64,000 bases of DNA from Streptomyces sp. V3I7 (lineage in GTDB: Bacteria; Actinomycetota; Actinomycetes; Streptomycetales; Streptomycetaceae), in contig NZ_JAUSZK010000001.1 of the NCBI RefSeq assembly GCF_030817495.1, forward strand, positions 5,790,001 through 5,854,000. Reading direction: 5' to 3'. A program made the translations under genes and the position numbers. Under the pieces are notes generated by a model, which saw nothing but the letters and a program-made list of their open reading frames with translations, searched no databases and was not told the origin of the DNA. Of this stretch, positions 58,559 through 64,000 are shown in pieces (within the stretch, counting starts at the first letter, position 1; the number at the start of each line of letters is the position of its first letter).

Positions 58559-59505
58559 TCCGGACCGTGGAGTCGGCACCACACGTGTCCGCACCGGTAC
58601 TCGCCGCCTACCGCTACTGCGAGACCGTCACCGGGCAGCAGGCCCGCAACTTCGCGTACGGCATCCGGCTGCTGCCGACGCCCAAGCGCCGCGCCATGTC
58701 GGCGCTCTACTCCTTCTCCCGGCGGATCGACGACATCGGCGACGGCCCGCTGCCCGGCGAGGACAAGCTCGAGCGGCTCGCGGACACCCGGGCCGTGCTC
58801 GCCAGGATCCGCGCGGGCGCGGTCGCCGAGGACGACACCGACCCGGTCGCCGTGGCGCTCACGCACGCCTCCCGGGCCTTCCCGATCCCGCTGGGCGGCC
58901 TGGACGAGCTGATCGACGGCGTCCAGATGGACGTGCGCGGCGAGCAGTACGAGACCTGGGACGACCTGAGGGCGTACTGCCGTTGCGTCGCGGGCGCCAT
59001 CGGACGCCTCTCGCTCGGCGTGTTCGGTACGGAACCGGGGGCGCGCGGCGCCGAGCGCGCGCCCGAGTACGCCGACACGCTCGGGCTCGCGCTCCAGCTC
59101 ACCAACATCCTCCGCGACGTCCGCGAGGACGCCGAGGGCAACCGCGTCTATCTGCCCGCCGACGACCTCGCGAAGTTCGGCTGCTCCGCCGGCTTCGCCG
59201 GGCCTACCCCGCCCGCGGGTGCCGACTTCGCGGGCCTCGTGCACTTCGAGGTACGACGGGCCCGCGCCCTGTTCGCCGAGGGCTACCGACTGCTGCCCAT
59301 GCTCGACCGGCGCAGCGGCGCCTGCGTCGCCGCCATGGCCGGGATCTACCGGCGCCTGCTCGACCGCATCGAGCGCGAGCCGGAGGCCGTGCTGCGCGGC
59401 CGCGTCTCACTGCCCGGCCGAGAGAAGGCGTACGTCGCCGCGCGCGGACTGTCCGGCCTGGACGCCCGGCACGTGTCGCGGCGGACCGTCGGGAGGCGCG
59501 CCTGA
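58555..59505 (+). CDS. hpnD: Presqualene diphosphate synthase HpnD
   Basis: 316 aa. Condenses two farnesyl diphosphates to presqualene diphosphate. Motifs: ARNFAYGIRLLPTPKRRAM, FSRRIDDIGDG (first Asp-rich) and LRDVREDAEGNRVYLP (second Asp-rich); VQMDVRGEQYETWDDL is the family signature. GTG 58555 overlaps the hpnC stop as GTGA. Confidence 0.94.
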   Translation: MIRTVESAPHVSAPVLAAYRYCETVTGQQARNFAYGIRLLPTPKRRAMSALYSFSRRIDDIGDGPLPGEDKLERLADTRAVLARIRAGAVAEDDTDPVAVALTHASRAFPIPLGGLDELIDGVQMDVRGEQYETWDDLRAYCRCVAGAIGRLSLGVFGTEPGARGAERAPEYADTLGLALQLTNILRDVREDAEGNRVYLPADDLAKFGCSAGFAGPTPPAGADFAGLVHFEVRRARALFAEGYRLLPMLDRRSGACVAAMAGIYRRLLDRIEREPEAVLRGRVSLPGREKAYVAARGLSGLDARHVSRRTVGRRA

Positions 59506-59651
59506 TGGACCGCGTGGACAGCGACGCCCCCGGCGCACCGGCGCGACACGCAACCCTCGGGTGCGCCGCCGCGTCCCTGAGGTCGACCGCCCTCGCCCGC
59601 CGTGCACCGATCGAGCGGCACCGCGAGAGCGCGCGGGAAGGTGCCCGATGA
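59505..59651 (+). CDS. 48-aa ORF between hpnD and hpnE
   Basis: Exactly fills the gap: its ATG shares a base with the hpnD stop (TGATG) and its TGA overlaps the hpnE start (ATGA). The product is Arg/Ala-rich with ARHATLGCAAASLRSTALA in the middle. I associate this pattern with a small uncharacterised Streptomyces family (possibly DUF6380), unverified. No signal or membrane segment is evident. Coupled translation argues that it is read. Confidence 0.55.
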   Translation: MDRVDSDAPGAPARHATLGCAAASLRSTALARRAPIERHRESAREGAR

Positions 59652-61075
59652 CCGACAGCACGCAGCTCGACGCACCGCACACCGGCAACCCGGACCGTGC
59701 CGGACGCTCCGCCGTCGTGGTCGGCGGCGGCCTCGCCGGGATCACGGCCGCGCTCGCCCTCGCCGACGCGGGCGTGCGCGTCACCCTGCTCGAGGGCAGG
59801 CCGCGCCTGGGCGGGCTCGCCTTCTCCTTCCGGCGCGGCGAACTGACCGTCGACAACGGCCAGCACGTGTACCTGCGTTGCTGCACCGCCTACCGCTGGT
59901 TCCTCGACCGCATCGAGGGCGCGGCCCTGGCACCGCTGCAGAACCGTCTCGACGTGCCCGTCGTCGACCTCGCCAAGCCCGAGGGACGCCGTCTCGGCAG
60001 GCTGCGGCGCGACCCGCTGCCCGTACCCCTGCACCTGGGCCGGAGCCTGGCCGCCTACCCGCACCTCTCGCTCGCCGAGCGTGCCGCGGTCGGGCGTGCC
60101 GCGCTCGCGCTCAAGGGGCTCGACCTCGCCGATCCGGCCCTGGACGCGCAGGACTTCGGCAGCTGGCTGGCCGCGCACGGCCAGTCGGCGCGTGCCATCG
60201 AAGCCCTGTGGGACCTGGTCGGGGTTGCCACCCTCAACGCGGTCGCGGGCGACGCCTCGCTGGGGCTCGCCGCGATGGTGTTCAAGACCGGTCTGCTCTC
60301 CGACCCGGGCGCGGCCGACATCGGCTGGGCGCGCGTCCCGCTGGGCGAACTGCACGACCGGCTGGCCCGCAAGGCGCTCGACTCCGCGGGCGTGCGCATC
60401 GAGGTCCGTACACGCGTCACCTCCATCTCTCACAACGGAAACGGGAGTTGGAGCGTTCAGGTTCCCGGCGAGACGATCGCGGCCGACGCCGTCGTCCTCG
60501 CCGTGCCCCAGCGCGAGGCGCACGAGCTGCTGCCGCCAGATGCCCTCGACGCCCCCGAGCGACTGCTCCGGATCGGCACCGCCCCGATCCTCAACCTGCA
60601 CGTCGTCTACGACCGCAAGGTGCTCGCCAAGCCGTTCTTCACCGCTCTCGGCACCCCGGTGCAGTGGGTCTTCGACCGCACCGAGGCCTCCGGGCTGCGC
60701 ACCGGCCAGTACCTCGCCGTGTCCCAGTCGGCCGCGCAGGACGAGATCGACGCACCGGTCGCCGTCCTGCGCGAGCGCTATCTGCCCGAGCTGGAGCGGC
60801 TGCTGCCGGCCACGCGCACGGCGGACGTCAAGGACTTCTTCGTGACCCGGGAGCGCACGGCGACGTTCGCTCCCACCCCTGGCGTCGGGCGGCTGCGGCC
60901 CGGCGCACGCACCAAGACCCCCGGCCTGTACCTGGCCGGAGCGTGGACCGCCACCGGGTGGCCCGCGACCATGGAGAGTGCGGTCCGCAGTGGCGTGAGT
61001 GCGGCTGACGCCGCGCTCGGCGCCCTGGGGCGGCCCCGTCCCCGCCACCTCTTCGAGTTCGAGGAGGCGGCCTGA
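59648..61075 (+). CDS. hpnE: Hydroxysqualene dehydroxylase HpnE
   Basis: 475 aa FAD-dependent amine-oxidase/phytoene-desaturase fold. AVVVGGGLAGITAALALADA is the dinucleotide-binding motif, GGLAFSFRRGELTVDNGQH follows as in HpnE, and PGLYLAGAWTATGWPATMES is the C-terminal FAD motif. It reduces hydroxysqualene to squalene. Start ATGA overlaps the 48-aa ORF. Confidence 0.93.
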   Translation: MTDSTQLDAPHTGNPDRAGRSAVVVGGGLAGITAALALADAGVRVTLLEGRPRLGGLAFSFRRGELTVDNGQHVYLRCCTAYRWFLDRIEGAALAPLQNRLDVPVVDLAKPEGRRLGRLRRDPLPVPLHLGRSLAAYPHLSLAERAAVGRAALALKGLDLADPALDAQDFGSWLAAHGQSARAIEALWDLVGVATLNAVAGDASLGLAAMVFKTGLLSDPGAADIGWARVPLGELHDRLARKALDSAGVRIEVRTRVTSISHNGNGSWSVQVPGETIAADAVVLAVPQREAHELLPPDALDAPERLLRIGTAPILNLHVVYDRKVLAKPFFTALGTPVQWVFDRTEASGLRTGQYLAVSQSAAQDEIDAPVAVLRERYLPELERLLPATRTADVKDFFVTRERTATFAPTPGVGRLRPGARTKTPGLYLAGAWTATGWPATMESAVRSGVSAADAALGALGRPRPRHLFEFEEAA

Positions 61076-61137
61076 TCATGATCGATCAGCAGGCGGCCGG
61101 CCCCCGCACCCCCGGTACCGCAGAAAGAGGAGAGACT

Positions 61138-62205
61138 GTGCCCACTGTGCCCCCGGCCACGAAGGCTGCCGACGCGGTGGACGTGACCGCGCTCCTGGAG
61201 CGCGGCCGGACCCTGGCCACGCCGGTACTGCGGGCGGCCATCGACCGTCTGGCACCCCCCATGGACACCGTCGCCGCCTACCACTTCGGCTGGATCGACG
61301 CCCAGGGCAACCCCATGGCGGGGGACGGGGGCAAGGCCGTGCGCCCCGCCCTCGCCGTGCTGTCCGCCGAGGTCACCGGAGCCGCACCCGAGACCGGCAT
61401 CCCCGGCGCCGTCGCCGTCGAGCTGGTCCACAACTTCTCGCTGCTCCACGACGACCTGATGGACGGCGACGAGCAGCGCCGGCACCGTGACACCGTCTGG
61501 AAGGTCCACGGACCGGCCCAGGCCATCCTCGTCGGCGACGCCCTGTTCGCCCTGGCCAACGAGCTGCTGCTGGAGCTCGGCACGGTCGAGGCCGGCCGCG
61601 CCACCCGTCGTCTGACCACCGCCAGCCGTGCCCTGATCGACGGTCAGGCGCAGGACATCTCCTACGAGCACCGCGACCGCGTCAGCGTCGAGGAGTGCCT
61701 GGAGATGGAGGGCAACAAGACCGGCGCGCTCCTCGCCTGCGCCTCCTCCATCGGCGCCGTGCTCGGCGGCGCCGACGACAAGACCGCCGACATGCTGGAG
61801 AAGTACGGCTACCACCTCGGCCTCGCCTTCCAGGCCGTCGACGACCTCCTCGGCATCTGGGGCGACCCGGAGTCCACCGGCAAGCAGACCTGGAGCGACC
61901 TGCGCCAGCGCAAGAAGTCCCTGCCGGTCGTGGCCGCGCTCGCCGCGGGCGGCGCCGCCTCCGAGCAGCTCGGCGAGATGCTCGCCGCCGACGCCCGGTG
62001 CACCGACTTCGAGAACTTCTCCGAGGAGGAGTTCGCGGCCCGCGCCGCCCTCATCGAGAAGGCGGGCGGCCGCGCGTGGACGGCGGAGGAGGCGCGCCGC
62101 CAGTACGGCATCGCCCTCGAAGCCCTCGACTCCGTGAACATGCCCGACCGGGTGCGGGACCAGTTCGCGGCGCTCGCCGACTTCGTCGTCGTACGGAAGA
62201 GATGA
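61138..62205 (+). CDS. Polyprenyl (farnesyl) diphosphate synthase
   Basis: 355 aa isoprenyl diphosphate synthase. The first Asp-rich motif is LLHDDLMDGDE; the second is AVDDLLGIWGD. GGKAVRPALAVLSAEVTG has the IPP-binding Arg. In this operon it probably makes the farnesyl diphosphate used by HpnD. GTG 61138 is chosen because AGAGGAG stands five bases upstream; ATG 61078 would add 20 residues and begins only two bases past the hpnE stop. The second motif lacks the usual third Asp spacing. Confidence 0.9.
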   Translation: MPTVPPATKAADAVDVTALLERGRTLATPVLRAAIDRLAPPMDTVAAYHFGWIDAQGNPMAGDGGKAVRPALAVLSAEVTGAAPETGIPGAVAVELVHNFSLLHDDLMDGDEQRRHRDTVWKVHGPAQAILVGDALFALANELLLELGTVEAGRATRRLTTASRALIDGQAQDISYEHRDRVSVEECLEMEGNKTGALLACASSIGAVLGGADDKTADMLEKYGYHLGLAFQAVDDLLGIWGDPESTGKQTWSDLRQRKKSLPVVAALAAGGAASEQLGEMLAADARCTDFENFSEEEFAARAALIEKAGGRAWTAEEARRQYGIALEALDSVNMPDRVRDQFAALADFVVVRKR

Positions 62206-62234
62206 TCACCATCGGCCGCATAGCCCTCGCGTAG
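62202..62234 (+). other. Ten-codon coupled ORF before shc
   Basis: ATG overlaps the prenyl synthase stop as ATGA and encodes MITIGRIALA before TAG. It may be chance or a coupling leader; no ribosome binding site of its own is needed. Confidence 0.25.
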
Positions 62235-62238
62235 TCGC

Positions 62239-62274
62239 CGGCCGGTGCCGCGGGCAGTGCCCGCTCACCGGCCG
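62239..62274 (+). other. Intercistronic hairpin between prenyl synthase and shc
   Basis: CGGCCGGTG (62239-62247) pairs with CACCGGCCG (62266-62274), and inside it GCGGGC pairs with GCCCGC around AGT. This could be a partial terminator or an RNA processing/stability element. Confidence 0.5.
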
Positions 62275-62323
62275 ACGGCGGACCCACAGCAGCACGACGA
62301 GACGACTGCACGAAGGGGAAGCC

Positions 62324-64000
62324 ATGACAGCGACGACCGACGGAAGCACCGGGGCCTCCGTGCCGCCCCGCGCCGCCTCGGCCCATGGAGCAGCCAGCAC
62401 GATCCCCGGGGCGGCCGGGGTACACGTAGCCGCCGCCCGCGCCGCGCAGCGCGCCACCGACTTCCTGCTCTCCCTGCAGGATGCCGAGGGCTGGTGGAAG
62501 GGCGACCTCGAGACCAACGTCACGATGGACGCCGAGGACCTGCTCCTGCGCCAGTTCCTGGGCATCGGCGACGAGGAGACGACCCGCGCCGCCGCCCTCT
62601 TCATCCGCGGCGAGCAGCGCGAGGACGGCACCTGGGCCACCTTCTACGGCGGCCCCGGCGAACTGTCCACCACCATCGAGGCGTACGTCGCCCTGCGCCT
62701 GGCCGGCGACGCGATCGACGCCCCCCACATGGCGAAGGCCTCCGCCTGGATCCGCGAACAGGGCGGCATCGCCGCCGCCCGCGTGTTCACCCGGATCTGG
62801 CTGGCCCTGTTCGGCTGGTGGAAGTGGGAGGACCTGCCCGAACTCCCGCCGGAGCTCGTCTACTTCCCCAAGTGGATGCCGCTCAACATCTACGACTTCG
62901 GCTGCTGGGCCCGGCAGACGATCGTCGCCCTGACGATCGTCTCCGCGAAGCGCCCGGTACGGCCCGCGCCCTTCCCGCTCGACGAACTCCACACCGACCC
63001 CGCCCAGCCGAACCCGCCCAAGCCCTTCGCTCCCGTGGCCAGTTGGGACGGCGTCTTCCAGCGGCTGGACAAGGCGATGCACCGCCTGCGCCCGGTCATG
63101 CCGCGCCGGCTGCGCCGGGCCGCGATGAACACCGCCGCCCGCTGGATCATCGAGCGCCAGGAGAACGACGGCTGCTGGGGCGGCATCCAGCCGCCGGCCG
63201 TGTACTCGCTCATCGCCCTGCACCTGCTCGGCTACGACCTTGAGCACCCCGTGATGCGCGAGGGCCTCGCCTCGCTGGACCGGTTCGCCGTCCGGCGCGA
63301 GGACGGGGCGCGGATGGTCGAGGCCTGCCAGTCACCCGTGTGGGACACCTGTCTGGCCGTGATCGCCCTGGCCGACGCGGGAGTTCGCCCCGACCACCCC
63401 CAACTCGTCAAGGCGGCCGACTGGATGCTCGGCGAGGAGATCGTCCGGCGCGGCGACTGGGCCGTACGCCGTCCCCAACTACCGCCGGGCGGCTGGGCGT
63501 TCGAGTTCCACAACGACAACTACCCCGACATCGACGACACCGCCGAGGTCGTCCTCGCGCTGCGCCGCGTGCAGCACCCCGACGCGGAGCGGATGGAGGG
63601 TGCGATCGGGCGCGGGGTCCGCTGGAACCTCGGGATGCAGTCGAGGAACGGCGCCTGGGGCGCCTTCGACGTCGACAACACCAGCCCGTTCCCCAACCGG
63701 CTGCCGTTCTGCGACTTCGGCGAGGTCATCGACCCGCCGTCCGCCGACGTCACCGCGCACGTCGTCGAGATGCTCGCCGTCGAGGGCCTGTCCCACGACC
63801 CGCGCACCCGGCGCGGCATCGAGTGGCTGCTGGCCGAACAGGAGCCCGACGGCTCGTGGTTCGGGCGCTGGGGCGTCAACTACGTCTACGGCACCGGGTC
63901 CGTGGTGCCCGCGCTGACCGCGGCCGGACTGCCCGGCTCGCATCCGGCGATCCGCCGCGCGGTGAACTGGCTGGAGTCCGTCCAGAACGACGACGGCGGC
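62324..64000 (+). CDS. shc: Squalene-hopene cyclase (3' end outside window)
   Basis: 559 codons are visible, no stop reached. Class II triterpene cyclase converting squalene to hopene and hopanol at the membrane. The acid motif is in YPDIDDTAEV (DxDD). QW-type repeats include QDAEGWWKG, REDGTWATFYGG, QENDGCWGG, QSRNGAWGAF and QEPDGSWFGRWG. The first 35 residues are low complexity. GAAGGGGAA lies just before ATG. Family length is about 630-680 aa, so roughly 100 residues are missing. Confidence 0.94.
   Translation, partial: MTATTDGSTGASVPPRAASAHGAASTIPGAAGVHVAAARAAQRATDFLLSLQDAEGWWKGDLETNVTMDAEDLLLRQFLGIGDEETTRAAALFIRGEQREDGTWATFYGGPGELSTTIEAYVALRLAGDAIDAPHMAKASAWIREQGGIAAARVFTRIWLALFGWWKWEDLPELPPELVYFPKWMPLNIYDFGCWARQTIVALTIVSAKRPVRPAPFPLDELHTDPAQPNPPKPFAPVASWDGVFQRLDKAMHRLRPVMPRRLRRAAMNTAARWIIERQENDGCWGGIQPPAVYSLIALHLLGYDLEHPVMREGLASLDRFAVRREDGARMVEACQSPVWDTCLAVIALADAGVRPDHPQLVKAADWMLGEEIVRRGDWAVRRPQLPPGGWAFEFHNDNYPDIDDTAEVVLALRRVQHPDAERMEGAIGRGVRWNLGMQSRNGAWGAFDVDNTSPFPNRLPFCDFGEVIDPPSADVTAHVVEMLAVEGLSHDPRTRRGIEWLLAEQEPDGSWFGRWGVNYVYGTGSVVPALTAAGLPGSHPAIRRAVNWLESVQNDDGG

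Overview
The window is high-GC actinobacterial DNA, almost certainly from a Streptomyces chromosome. Evidence for this is the codon use (nearly all third positions G or C), a WhiB-like protein, an SsgA-family sporulation protein, a two-domain small laccase, and an idi/hopanoid gene order that, from memory and unchecked, resembles the S. coelicolor chromosome.

The left edge is the 3' part of a 23S rRNA gene, then 5S rRNA and a terminator (1-1321). The next block (1370-24000) is mixed housekeeping and accessory genes. It holds a nitronate monooxygenase-like protein, a DUF3048 lipoprotein, a divergent DNA ligase / LigD-type polymerase pair (minimal NHEJ enzymes), and a secreted carbohydrate-oxidation group: a ThuA-PQQ dehydrogenase fusion, a cupredoxin-Ig-DUF1080 fusion and a small laccase, followed by a LacI regulator. 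After these come a Wbl protein, an acyl-ACP desaturase preceded by four copies of one palindrome, DDAH, an ABC-F ATPase, an SsgA-like protein (ssgD), endonuclease V and a trans-acting enoyl reductase-like protein.

24132-28915 is a fatty-acid/acyl-CoA operon (CoA transferase or racemase, small ORF, thiolase, FadB) facing a MerR regulator. 29961-49593 carries an asparagine-type permease, a macrodomain protein, a PfkB kinase, a TnpB-related insertion element, two divergent secreted peptidases, a deletion scar with two gene remnants, a second ABC-F ATPase, Tex, a GlxA-type regulator beside a frameshifted DJ-1/PfpI gene, an enoyl-CoA hydratase, an anti-sigma-like ATPase, idi and a cation-efflux protein.

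The right end holds two adjacent co-directional operons. The first (50081-57243) is a seven-gene set: two CDP-alcohol phosphatidyltransferases, a cytidylyltransferase-like enzyme, a glycerol-1-phosphate dehydrogenase-like enzyme, a family 2 glycosyltransferase and a TagG/TagH-type ABC exporter, with a PHO-box-like direct repeat upstream. Together these read as synthesis, activation, transfer and export of an alditol-phosphate envelope molecule. I do not recognise it as a characterised pathway. The second (57594 to the edge) is the hopanoid operon: 21-aa leader, hpnC, hpnD, a 48-aa ORF, hpnE, a polyprenyl synthase and shc (cut by the window end). Nearly every junction overlaps by 1-4 bases, implying translational coupling.

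Two tandem duplications of 164 and 185/186 bp, each with one base difference between copies, and one frameshift could be real or assembly errors. All were read by eye; no alignment or search was run.
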